DNA of 64,000 nt from Chryseosolibacter sp964551035 (lineage in GTDB: Bacteria; Bacteroidota; Bacteroidia; Cytophagales; Cyclobacteriaceae), in contig CAZKBK010000005.1 in assembly GCA_964551035.1 (NCBI GenBank), forward strand, positions 62,001 through 126,000. The letters are read 5' to 3'. The notes beneath the pieces were generated by a model. That model worked only from the letters and a program-made list of their open reading frames with translations. It searched no databases and had not been told where the DNA came from. A program made the translations under genes and the position numbers. Shown here one piece after another: positions 34,010-41,987 of the stretch (position 1 is its first letter; each line of letters starts with the position of its first letter).

Positions 34010-35383
34010 TCAGCTGAAGTTAATGACCTCCGCACCGCGGGGGTTTGTCAGCCACGAGTTAATGACGTTCTGCACCACCGGCGTCTCCAGACTGCGGTCG
34101 ACAAATCCGCGCGCAGCCTCGAGGTTGGAGACGGAAAGATGGCTGTCGAAAAAACCGAAGCCCAGGTAATTGCCGTTCTCGACGAGCACCAACGACTGCT
34201 CATCCCGATGCCGGCCCTTTCCGACGATCGCAACCGAACTGCCGTTGGCTGAAAACGATTGGATAGCGTCAGCCACACGGCGGTTGTATTTCCTAACGCT
34301 CTCGACACACATGCATGCGCCGTGGCATTCTCCCGCCTGATAGTTAAAACAGAGTCCTTTTGCGACCTGCAGGCCGCTGAGCTTTGGACAGAGTTCGTGG
34401 TGCCGAACCTTTCCCCAAAGAAAATTCCACGCATCCCCTTTCGTGGTGAACCGGATCAGGGGCTTTGATCCGCGGGAAACCAGGTTCACAGAGAAGCGCA
34501 AATATCCATTCCGGTCCTCGTAATTGTATATCCCCCACTCTTCGACGCGCGTCTTTTGCGCGAGATTATATCGGGGCCAGTGTTTCCTGATTTGCTGCGA
34601 TTCCAAAATGAGGGCGATCAATTCATTACCCGTCAGCTCGTAGGTGATGTGATGGATGTCGTTTCGAATGCGCGACCGGTTCCATTCACGCGCGTCGCCG
34701 GTGAAATGACCGGTGATCCGTTTTCTGATGTTGAGTGCTTTCCCGACATAGATGACGTTGCCGCGGGCGTCGTGGAAGTAATAAACACCGCATTTCGCCG
34801 GCAACCGGTCAAATTCATCCCGTGAAAGGTTCGGCGGGAGAATCGTTTCTCCGGAATTCCGTTTCAGGGCTTTGAGAATGTAGTTCTCGCGATCCCGCCG
34901 AAGGAGTTCCTGAAAGATTCTGACCGTCGCCGCAGCATCGCCTCCGGCCCGGTGACGGTTGGCGATGGCGATGCCAAGACTTTCTGCAAGACTGCCGAGG
35001 CTGTAGGAGCGCAGGCCGGGGAGTATTTTTCGACTGAGCCTCACGGTACAAAGTTTCTTTGCCTGCCAGCTGATGCCGGCGTCCTCAAACTCTTTCTTCA
35101 GAAAACCATAGTCGAAATGCGCGTTGTGGGCGACAAATACCTTCCCCTCCAAACGGGACAGGATGTCTTTCGCGATATCGGTGAATCGCGGCGCGGTGTG
35201 AACCATCTCGGAAGTAATGCCCGTTAATCCGGTAATGTAATAGGGGATGTTGCGCCCGGGATTTACAAGACTATGCCACACGTCCGTAACCTGAACACCA
35301 TCGTGATGGTGAATTGCAATTTCGGTGATGCGATGGCCAGCCGCATATCCTCCTGTCGTCTCAATGTCAACGATCGCATACAT
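34010..35383 (-). CDS. DnaQ-type exonuclease fused to a GIY-YIG (Cho/UvrC-N-like) nuclease
   Basis: A 457-residue fusion. The N-terminal half (1-170) is a DEDDh 3'-5' exonuclease like the epsilon subunit of DNA polymerase III: DIETTG at 6-11, HNAHFDYGFL, and HRAGGDAAAT with the general-base His. The second part (about 195-280) is a GIY-YIG endonuclease domain, GVYYFHDARGNVIYVGKALNIRKRI, as in UvrC and Cho, followed by a C-terminal region with the cysteines CHGACMC. Such fusions are known in several bacterial groups and are thought to act in repair; the exact role is unproven. ATG 35383 is the first ATG before the DIE motif. Confidence 0.9.
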   Translation of the reverse strand: MYAIVDIETTGGYAAGHRITEIAIHHHDGVQVTDVWHSLVNPGRNIPYYITGLTGITSEMVHTAPRFTDIAKDILSRLEGKVFVAHNAHFDYGFLKKEFEDAGISWQAKKLCTVRLSRKILPGLRSYSLGSLAESLGIAIANRHRAGGDAAATVRIFQELLRRDRENYILKALKRNSGETILPPNLSRDEFDRLPAKCGVYYFHDARGNVIYVGKALNIRKRITGHFTGDAREWNRSRIRNDIHHITYELTGNELIALILESQQIRKHWPRYNLAQKTRVEEWGIYNYEDRNGYLRFSVNLVSRGSKPLIRFTTKGDAWNFLWGKVRHHELCPKLSGLQVAKGLCFNYQAGECHGACMCVESVRKYNRRVADAIQSFSANGSSVAIVGKGRHRDEQSLVLVENGNYLGFGFFDSHLSVSNLEAARGFVDRSLETPVVQNVINSWLTNPRGAEVINFS

Positions 35384-35529
35384 AGGCAAAGTTCAGAAAG
35401 GATTACCTATCTTTCCAGCGGTAAGATCGTTCAAAAATGCTCAAAAAAAATTAAAAGAAACAGACCCTCATGCCCGTTCCCGCGGCTAACTTTTTGCAGC
35501 GGACGGGGGGCCTGAACCACCGATTGCAG

Positions 35530-35880
35530 ATGAATCTCATTGTTCGTTTTTTGCTAAACGGGCTGGCTGTTTTTCTGACCGCCTACCTGCTTCCCGGAGT
35601 GGAGGTTTCCGGATTTGGCGCCGCCCTTATCGTCGCCTTTGTTCTTGCCGTTGCCAACGTAATCGTAAAGCCGATCCTCATTCTTCTTACCATTCCAATC
35701 ACCGTAATTACCCTGGGCCTTTTCCTCCTGGTGATCAATGCCCTGATCATCCTCTTCGTGGATTTCCTCGTAGGAGGATTTCAAGTGGGCGGATTCTGGT
35801 GGGCGCTCATCTTCAGCCTCATTCTCTCCCTGTTCAACAGCCTGTTCAACGACCTGCGGGGAAAAGATCGTGAAACGTGA
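35530..35880 (+). CDS. DUF360-type (4TMS phage holin superfamily IV) membrane protein
   Basis: A 116-residue protein, almost all membrane: four helices separated by short loops. The signature TAYLLPGVEVSGFGAALIVAFVLAVANVIVKPILILLTIPI is the usual beginning of this family. Despite the holin label, the family is chromosomal and widespread, with unknown function; nothing phage-like surrounds it. ATG 35530 (MNLIVRFLLNG) is chosen over the frame's first start at 35470, which would add a non-conserved head. Confidence 0.85.
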   Translation: MNLIVRFLLNGLAVFLTAYLLPGVEVSGFGAALIVAFVLAVANVIVKPILILLTIPITVITLGLFLLVINALIILFVDFLVGGFQVGGFWWALIFSLILSLFNSLFNDLRGKDRET

Positions 35881-35890
35881 ACCGCGAGAA

Positions 35891-37009
35891 CTAGGGTTTG
35901 TAAATTCTGGAAAGCGCTTCGCTCCATGTCGTCAACGCAGGACGTGGCTGGCCAACCTCGTTATAAAGGCCCGTATCGCGCCAGGCGATTTCAAGTCCGG
36001 CCGGAGAACCAATCTCCTTCCACAATTCGTCGTAGTCCCGCAGCGTGAAATTGATCACAAATTTTACGTCCCGCTCGCTGCACGCGTTTAGCAAGTCCCG
36101 GAAATAAGTCTGTTGTCTGATCTCGTCTGACTCGATGGTAATGGTGGGCTGACCCTCCAGGGTCACCGAAAAAGTTTCTGCTGCATAGCCGGTCTCACTG
36201 ATCACCACGGGTTTTTCCGAAATTGAAAACAGTTCCCTGATTGTCCCTTCCGGATAGGGATTACCGGCATAGGTGCTGAGATAGGGATAAAAAGAGATCC
36301 CATAATAGTCGGAATAGTCCATCAACTGAAGGGTGGCCAGGCGTTGCAGCAGGTGGTCGTTATGGTCAATGAATCCCGGCATCAGATACGCCCCGGCGAT
36401 GGAAGTAAAAACGGGCAGCTCGGGATACGCAGCCTTCAGTTCCTTGTAGATGTATCGATGGAAATCATAGTACGCTGTCCATTGCCCCGGTGTGCTGGCA
36501 TAGAAGAGATTTGCCTCTATGGCCATGGCGAAATAGTCAGGCTCAAAAAAATCAATCGCCCGTTTGCAGTAGGCGAGGTAGGCCTGCCGGACGGGCTCAT
36601 CTGTAAATGAATACGATGCCCAGGGTTCGGGGAGTATCATGTGATCCTCTTCACCACGATAGGAAGCGAGGCCTGTTCGCATCTCATTCAGCGGAGTGAC
36701 CGATACGTATACGTTGAGGTCTTCCGGCGTTCTTGCTTTCCGGAATTCCCAGTCCGCCATCATGTTTTCGTGAAACGGTTTCCCTTCAAAAGCCTCGACC
36801 CAGGGCACCCCGTTGTCGAAATGATGATTAATGATATCGCCATGGATGGCGATTTTGTCATAGACGTACTCGACGGCATCCGAAGAAATTGCGTAGGGAA
36901 AAGGGGTAAAGCCAAGGTGGAAGGACCTTGTTGCAGGGTCGTCCTCTTTCGCACACCCAACAGCCAGAACCACAATCAAAAACAGCCAGCGCTTCCGTTT
37001 CAAATTCAT
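35891..37009 (-). CDS. glycosidase-like lipoprotein (TIM barrel, clan GH-A-like)
   Basis: A 372-residue lipoprotein: the signal peptide ends in the lipobox LAVGC, with lipidated Cys19. The rest is TIM-barrel-like. Glu165 (FAMAIEANLFY, strand 4 region) and Glu272 (VVISETGYAAE, strand 7 region) sit where clan GH-A glycosidases place the acid/base and nucleophile, as in endo-galactanases. I cannot assign a GH family number and the substrate is unknown. It is probably outer-membrane anchored. The next gene downstream is the convergent DUF360 gene. Confidence 0.72.
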   Translation of the reverse strand: MNLKRKRWLFLIVVLAVGCAKEDDPATRSFHLGFTPFPYAISSDAVEYVYDKIAIHGDIINHHFDNGVPWVEAFEGKPFHENMMADWEFRKARTPEDLNVYVSVTPLNEMRTGLASYRGEEDHMILPEPWASYSFTDEPVRQAYLAYCKRAIDFFEPDYFAMAIEANLFYASTPGQWTAYYDFHRYIYKELKAAYPELPVFTSIAGAYLMPGFIDHNDHLLQRLATLQLMDYSDYYGISFYPYLSTYAGNPYPEGTIRELFSISEKPVVISETGYAAETFSVTLEGQPTITIESDEIRQQTYFRDLLNACSERDVKFVINFTLRDYDELWKEIGSPAGLEIAWRDTGLYNEVGQPRPALTTWSEALSRIYKP

Positions 37010-37022
37010 TATCCTTCGTTCA

Positions 37023-37568
37023 TTATAAATACTTCGCAGGAATCGCCATATCGGAAGAAAGCTGTTTGCGCTCTGTGTCCGCGGGAAATCCGTCCATGTT
37101 TTTCTTAATAAATTCGCTCAACTCGGCATTCCTGGCGCGTAGCGTGGACGAGACAAAACCGACCGGTCGTTTTCGGTCGACAAGCTTCTTTGCGCGAGCG
37201 AATTCCCGGCTTACAGCGGTGATCGGTTTCAGCCCAACGTGAGCGACCGAATCACCGAGGTCCACATCCACAATCACAACATACACGCCCCCCGCCTCCA
37301 GGTCAGCATTCAGGAAATCCTTGTTTTCGCCTGATGCCCAGAACAAATGCGTGCCCGGCGGGCACTCGTAACGCAGGTAATTACGTCCTCCAAAGTCGCC
37401 GATATAGCTGCGCTCATCAAAGAACGAAAAATCAACCGCGAAAGCCAGCGATGATGTTCGCACAAAATACACCGCCGCCCGTCCTTCCGATGGCGGCGTG
37501 AAGCCCTGGCCGACCGCGGCAAAGGTCATCACAATCATAAGACACATCAGGGTCAGGCGGCTAATCAC
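37023..37568 (-). CDS. exported DUF2846-like protein
   Basis: A 181-residue protein with a signal peptide (MISRLTLMCLMIVMTFAAVGQ). The core matches the DUF2846 pattern: GRAAVYFVRTSSLAFAVDFSFFD, then YLRYECPPGTHLFWASGENKDFL and LEAGGVYVVIVDV. The family is periplasmic or lipid-anchored with unknown function. It is 13 bases upstream of the glycosidase-like lipoprotein on the same strand, so both may be in one transcript. Confidence 0.75.
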   Translation of the reverse strand: MISRLTLMCLMIVMTFAAVGQGFTPPSEGRAAVYFVRTSSLAFAVDFSFFDERSYIGDFGGRNYLRYECPPGTHLFWASGENKDFLNADLEAGGVYVVIVDVDLGDSVAHVGLKPITAVSREFARAKKLVDRKRPVGFVSSTLRARNAELSEFIKKNMDGFPADTERKQLSSDMAIPAKYL

Positions 37569-37615
37569 ATCGTTGGACTATGGTGGAAATGTAAATTATC
37601 GCTCTTTTTGGAAAT

Positions 37616-37642
37616 AAAAAAGCCCTGTTCGAAGAACAGGGC
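37616..37642 (-). terminator. rho-independent terminator of the M28 peptidase gene
   Basis: On the minus strand GCCCTGTTC-TTC-GAACAGGGC, a perfect 9-base stem, is followed by six T residues. It is 20 bases past the peptidase stop codon. Confidence 0.85.
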
Positions 37643-37661
37643 CAGGGCCGGTGAACCGACG

Positions 37662-39242
37662 CTATTTTCGCGGAAACTGCTCGTCCCGGTTTGCTGCGAA
37701 CCATGCGAACGCTGCGGTGACAACAGCGTTGTGCTGCAAATCTTCCGCTATGGCCTTGTCGAAAACGTCCATGCTCGTATGGTGCGTTCGTGTACCGTAT
37801 TCTATCGGGTCCTGGATAAATTGGAAGCCCGGCAGGCCGAGGGCATCAAAGGAGAGGTGATCCGTCCCAGAGGTATTGCGCAACGTCAGGGTGGTCATGC
37901 CCATATCTTCAAAAGGCTTCATCCACGCGCGGAATATCGTGCGGGCAGCTTCGTTGCCCTGCATGTACACACCGCGATATTTGCCCGTGCCGTTATCCAT
38001 GTTGAAGTATACCGAGAACTTCTCCGCGGCAGGCGTGAGCCGGATCGAGTCATAGGGATATTCCCGGTCTTCACGTTGGCCAAACATACGCTTCACGTAG
38101 TTGCGGGAACCGATCAATCCCTGTTCCTCGCCGCCCCAGAGGGCGATGCGGATGGTTCTTCTCGGGTTTTGTCCCACAGATTTCAGGATGCGCATGGCCT
38201 CCATCATCACGGCCGACCCTGCACCGTTGTCGGTCGTGCCCGTTCCGCTGTGCCATGAATCGAGGTGGGCGCCGATCATCACGACCTCATCCTTCAAATC
38301 GGTGCCCGGGATTTCTGCGATGACGTTGAAGCCGGGGGCTGCATCTGTGAATGCCGTTTCCAGTTGGAGCGAAAGTCGGACCGTCTCCCCTTTCCCGATC
38401 TGTCGCACCATGCGGTTGTAGTGCTCGGCGGCGACCACGATCTGCGGCAAAATTTTTGGGGCATCCGCATGCTGTGCCCGTACGCGATCGCTGAACGGGA
38501 CTTCAGGGGGATAGGGAATGGTAGCGGCGCTTACGGCCACGGTCCCGTCTTCAAGCCGGGCCGGTGAACTCGCCTCAATCACAGCCACGGCCCCTTCCTT
38601 TTGGCAAAGTTCCCATTTCATGTAGGCCAAACGTTGTGGCTCCCGCGTACCGCGAAAACGACGTCCGCGAAATGCCTCCGATGGGCCGGAGTTGGCCATT
38701 TCCAAAAGGTCATTGTCTTCGAGCCTTCTCGCGTCGGGCTCGAATCCTGGTTCTACAGGAGTAGGCAAACTGAATAAGACGATTTTTCCTTTGAGCTTTC
38801 CGCGGTACTTGGCCAGATCCTCTTCCTTGCGGATGTCGAGGTAGACAGCCTCCGCCTGAACGGTTCCCTTAACGCCCGGCGTCCACGCCTTGGGGTAAGC
38901 GATTACGGGAAAATAGACAGGACCCGTGCATTGCAAACTAAACTTCCTGAGGTCCCATCCGCGTCCAAACTCCTCGTCCCATTGGTCGAAGTGCACGTTT
39001 TGCAGACCCCAGGATTCAAGGGTTTTTTTGACGTAGTCAGCGGCCCGGTGATAGCCCGGTGAATTCGTGAGGCGCGGCCCATGTACATCCGTCAGATAAC
39101 TCAGTATCTCCATGACCTGGGAGCGTTCAAATCCCTCGGCTTTCATCTTTGAAACGGCTGCTGTATCAATCTTTTCAGGGGATTGGGCAATGGCCATTGC
39201 ACCCCATGAAATGAGTGTAACCAGCATGAATAGCTTCTTCAT
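37662..39242 (-). CDS. exported M28 family zinc peptidase with PA domain
   Basis: A 526-residue exported peptidase of the aminopeptidase/PSMA-like M28 family. After the signal peptide (cleaved near AIAQ, residue 20) a protease-associated insert occupies roughly residues 110-280. The M28 domain has zinc ligands His326 and Asp328 (AHLDSWHSG), Asp338 (TTDNGAGS), Glu372/Glu373 (WGGEEQGLIGSR), Asp416 and His462 (SGTDHLSFDALG). It probably trims peptides in the periplasm or outside. It is a single gene with its own terminator. Confidence 0.93.
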   Translation of the reverse strand: MKKLFMLVTLISWGAMAIAQSPEKIDTAAVSKMKAEGFERSQVMEILSYLTDVHGPRLTNSPGYHRAADYVKKTLESWGLQNVHFDQWDEEFGRGWDLRKFSLQCTGPVYFPVIAYPKAWTPGVKGTVQAEAVYLDIRKEEDLAKYRGKLKGKIVLFSLPTPVEPGFEPDARRLEDNDLLEMANSGPSEAFRGRRFRGTREPQRLAYMKWELCQKEGAVAVIEASSPARLEDGTVAVSAATIPYPPEVPFSDRVRAQHADAPKILPQIVVAAEHYNRMVRQIGKGETVRLSLQLETAFTDAAPGFNVIAEIPGTDLKDEVVMIGAHLDSWHSGTGTTDNGAGSAVMMEAMRILKSVGQNPRRTIRIALWGGEEQGLIGSRNYVKRMFGQREDREYPYDSIRLTPAAEKFSVYFNMDNGTGKYRGVYMQGNEAARTIFRAWMKPFEDMGMTTLTLRNTSGTDHLSFDALGLPGFQFIQDPIEYGTRTHHTSMDVFDKAIAEDLQHNAVVTAAFAWFAANRDEQFPRK

Positions 39243-39325
39243 AGTCTTACAATTAGGTTAATGAGTAAAAATAAAGGATGGGCCTGATTCGGGAGGTTCC
39301 ATTCGTGGAAAATTGAGGCAGTACC

Positions 39326-39817
39326 TCACTCGTCCATCCCAAGAATCAGTTCCTTGCGGGACAGCCAGATGTTCCATACCCCTTCGACCCGGTCAACCCC
39401 GTCGGGTTGTTTCACAATAACCGGCTTTGTGTACAGCAGGGAGTCCGTCGCTTTTCCGGCCGCATTTCGCAGCATCTGTATGTTATCAATCTCGCCGGTG
39501 GTGCCGGAGGCGATGTAGGCGTCGATAAGTTGCTTTTCAATCGCGCGTGTGTCCTTTGCGCCTGGAACCAGGAACCTGATGCGTCCGCCACTCGCATCAA
39601 TGAGCGAGTCGGTCCTTACGGAATCGCGGCCAAAACTTTCAAGTAACGCGATCAATTCCCTTCCTTTTTTGAAAGCCTCTTCCGTGAGTTGCACTTCGGT
39701 GACACGGCGTATCTCGTGCTGAACCCTCTCCTCTCTGATCTTTCTGCGTTGTTCTTCCGACAGGGTGCCTCCGCAGCCGAAAAGGAAAACGGCGCCAAGT
39801 AAAATGATCGTTCGCAT
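39326..39817 (-). CDS. lipoprotein, function unknown
   Basis: A 163-residue lipoprotein with the lipobox LFGCGG (Cys15). The mature part is charged and helical at the front (EEQRRKIREERVQHEIRRVTE) and then mixed, ending in VWNIWLSRKELILGMDE. The layout vaguely recalls small heme- or ligand-binding periplasmic proteins of the DUF3365 type, but no CxxCH motif is present and I would not assign it. It is 83 bases upstream of the M28 peptidase on the same strand. Confidence 0.65.
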   Translation of the reverse strand: MRTIILLGAVFLFGCGGTLSEEQRRKIREERVQHEIRRVTEVQLTEEAFKKGRELIALLESFGRDSVRTDSLIDASGGRIRFLVPGAKDTRAIEKQLIDAYIASGTTGEIDNIQMLRNAAGKATDSLLYTKPVIVKQPDGVDRVEGVWNIWLSRKELILGMDE

Positions 39818-39920
39818 TCACAAAGTTGCCCACCGATCGGCCAAATTCCAAGAGAATGAACTTTAATCCACCGGAACTTAATACCCCCGAGAATTATTAA
39901 ATTTACACCCGCGTCAATAT

Positions 39921-41000
39921 ATGGTTGAAAAACTGGAAGAAATCAAGCATCGTTTCGAAGAGATCGGGCAACTGCTTATGCAGCCGGAAACCACCTCGGA
40001 TCTCAAGAATTACACGAAGCTGAGTAAGGAATACAAGGATCTGGAAAGGATTGTGGTAAAGTACCGGCAATGGAAAGGCGCCAATGACCATCTCCGCCAG
40101 GCGAAGGACGTGCTTGTACGTGAAAAGGACACCGAACTTCGCGAGCTGGCCAAGATGGAGATTGAAGCGCTCGAGCCGCGCATCGAAACCCTGGATGCCG
40201 AGCTTAAGGAGTTGCTGATTCCGACAGACCCCAACGATGACAAGAATGTGCTCCTTGAAATCCGCGCCGGAACGGGCGGCGACGAAGCGGCCATTTTTGC
40301 CGGCGACCTTTGGCGCATGTACCAGCGTTTTTGTGACCGCAAGGGTCTGAAGATGACCGTCCTCGACGTCACCGAGGGAACGGCGGGTGGTTACAAGGAG
40401 GTGATCAGCAGCGTGACCGGCGACGGCGCCTACGGCTTGCTTAAATTTGAGTCGGGTGTTCATCGCGTTCAGCGGGTACCCGCTACCGAGCAGATGGGAC
40501 GGGTTCACACGTCGGCCGCGTCGGTAGTTGTACTGCCTGAAGTTGATGAGGTTGGCGACGTCGAGGTCAACCCCGCCGATATTGAGGTTCAAACCGCGCG
40601 ATCGAGTGGCGCCGGCGGGCAAAACGTCAACAAGGTGGAAACCAAGGTGCAATTGACGCACAAGCCTACGGGCATCGTCATCACCTGCCAGGTCGAACGT
40701 TCGCAGCATGGGAACCGGGAACGCGCGATGCAAATGCTGAAAACAAAACTCTACGAGATGGAGGTTGAAAAACAGGAGAAGGAAATGGGAGCTGCCAGAA
40801 AGTCGCTTGTCCGCAGTGGTGACCGATCCGAAAAAGTAAGGACGTACAATTATCCGCAAAGTCGTGTCACTGACCATCGCATCGGGTTTACCCAACACAA
40901 CCTGCCCGCGATCATGAACGGAGAGATCGATGACTTCATTGAACAGTTGCGCATTGCCGACAGTGCGGAAAAAATGACAGAAGGAAGTGCAAAGGCATAG
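39921..41000 (+). CDS. prfA: peptide chain release factor 1
   Basis: A 359-residue RF-1 that releases completed peptides at UAA and UAG. The stop-recognition tripeptide region is RVPATEQMGR (PAT 187-189), as expected for RF1 rather than RF2, and the catalytic GGQ is at 232-234 (SGAGGQNVNKVET), where PrmC would methylate Gln. Length is standard. The ATG is the only one that fits the family's N-terminus. Confidence 0.97.
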   Translation: MVEKLEEIKHRFEEIGQLLMQPETTSDLKNYTKLSKEYKDLERIVVKYRQWKGANDHLRQAKDVLVREKDTELRELAKMEIEALEPRIETLDAELKELLIPTDPNDDKNVLLEIRAGTGGDEAAIFAGDLWRMYQRFCDRKGLKMTVLDVTEGTAGGYKEVISSVTGDGAYGLLKFESGVHRVQRVPATEQMGRVHTSAASVVVLPEVDEVGDVEVNPADIEVQTARSSGAGGQNVNKVETKVQLTHKPTGIVITCQVERSQHGNRERAMQMLKTKLYEMEVEKQEKEMGAARKSLVRSGDRSEKVRTYNYPQSRVTDHRIGFTQHNLPAIMNGEIDDFIEQLRIADSAEKMTEGSAKA

Positions 41001-41066
41001 GGTTTGCGCACATGGGTTAACCAAAAAACTTGATTTTCGTTACTTTAATCAACTGACCAATCGTCT

Positions 41067-41657
41067 ATGAAAAAAACATTGATCGTCATCGGGATAATCT
41101 TCGTCGTGGGCTTGATTTTCTATAGCTTCTTTGGTGGCAAGTACAACACGATGGTTGAACTTCAGGAGCAGATCCCGCTACAGTGGGCACAGGTTGAAAC
41201 TCAATACCAACGGCGCGCGGACCTCATTCCCAACCTGGTTAACACGGTGAAGGGATACGCCGAGCATGAACAACAAACCCTGACTGAGGTTATGGAAGCC
41301 CGCGCCAGCGCCACGCAGGTTAGGGTTGATCCCACCAACCTGACACCGGAGGCAATCGCCCGGTTTCAACAGGCGCAGGCGGGCGTAAGTTCTGCCCTGG
41401 GCAGGCTCCTTGCGGTGGCTGAAAACTACCCGAATTTGAAAGCCAACGAAAATTTCCTCAACCTTCAGGCGCAGCTCGAAGGCACTGAAAACCGAATCGC
41501 CGTCGCCCGCAGCCGATTCAATGAGTCGGTTCAGCCTTACAACGTTTATATCAAACGCTTCCCGAACAACATGATCGCGAACCTGTTCGACTTTGATGAG
41601 AAGGGGTACTTCCAGGCCGCCGAAGGCGCCGAGCAAGCCCCTACCGTACAGTTCTAA
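41067..41657 (+). CDS. lemA: LemA family membrane protein
   Basis: A 196-residue protein with one N-terminal helix (residues 5-22) and a helical bundle outside. The family signatures LQEQIPLQWAQVETQYQRRADLIPNLVNTVKGYAEHE and ENRIAVARSRFNESVQPYN are complete. LemA proteins are widespread and of unsettled function, with proposed links to envelope stress and TPM/HtpX partners. None of those partners follows here; a strong terminator does. Confidence 0.93.
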   Translation: MKKTLIVIGIIFVVGLIFYSFFGGKYNTMVELQEQIPLQWAQVETQYQRRADLIPNLVNTVKGYAEHEQQTLTEVMEARASATQVRVDPTNLTPEAIARFQQAQAGVSSALGRLLAVAENYPNLKANENFLNLQAQLEGTENRIAVARSRFNESVQPYNVYIKRFPNNMIANLFDFDEKGYFQAAEGAEQAPTVQF

Positions 41658-41688
41658 AATCTTCACTCTCTGCTTGCAAATTGAGAGT

Positions 41689-41717
41689 CCCACCCCGTAA
41701 ATGGGGTGGGTTTTTTT
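41689..41717 (+). terminator. rho-independent terminator of lemA
   Basis: CCCACCCC-GTAAAT-GGGGTGGG is a perfect 8-base G/C-rich stem followed by seven T residues, 31 bases after the lemA stop. Confidence 0.92.
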
Positions 41718-41927
41718 ATGATTGTGCGATCAGGCGGACTTCCGGGCACGGCTGTTCGTATTTATCCCCACGAAAAAATTTTCCTGACATTATTGGTCCT
41801 CGTCGCGTCGTTGGCGGCGGTCCGGGGACAAACCGACGACGCCGCTGCCATTGCAGAAGTAGTTTCCTCTGCCTATAAGTTCGAGGCGGGCTGGCGCATC
41901 GTCAGCAGGACCTTCTACCGGCATTGA
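41718..41927 (+). pseudogene. short signal-peptide-like fragment, probably a gene remnant
   Basis: A 69-residue open frame between the lemA and infB terminators. Residues 19-40 (KIFLTLLVLVASLAAVRGQ) look exactly like a Bacteroidota signal peptide, followed by TDDAAAIAEVVSSAYKFE and then an ending unlike a folded domain. The frame's ATG is directly at the end of the lemA terminator T-run, so it would not be well transcribed. I read this as the front of an exported-protein gene that lost its body; a genuine small secreted protein is the alternative. Confidence 0.4.
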
Positions 41928-41931
41928 CAAA

Positions 41932-41963
41932 AGCGAAAAGGGTATGACGTTCATCATACCCTT
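41932..41963 (-). terminator. terminator of the rimP-nusA-infB operon
   Basis: AAGGGTATGA-(6)-TCATACCCTT forms a perfect 10-base stem (41938-41963). Read on the minus strand it is followed by TTCGCTTTTG, a weak T-tract. It lies 25 bases after the infB stop. Confidence 0.65.
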
Positions 41964-41987
41964 CAGCGCTTGGTTTCTTTATGTCGA

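Noticed and set aside
35530..35880. Evidence of a prophage from the holin-like protein
   Set aside because: The DUF360 family is chromosomal, and no endolysin, integrase or phage structural gene is nearby.
39903..41024. 373-residue open frame antisense to prfA
   Set aside because: It covers nearly the whole of prfA on the other strand. RF1 is complete with GGQ and PAT; the shadow protein resembles nothing.
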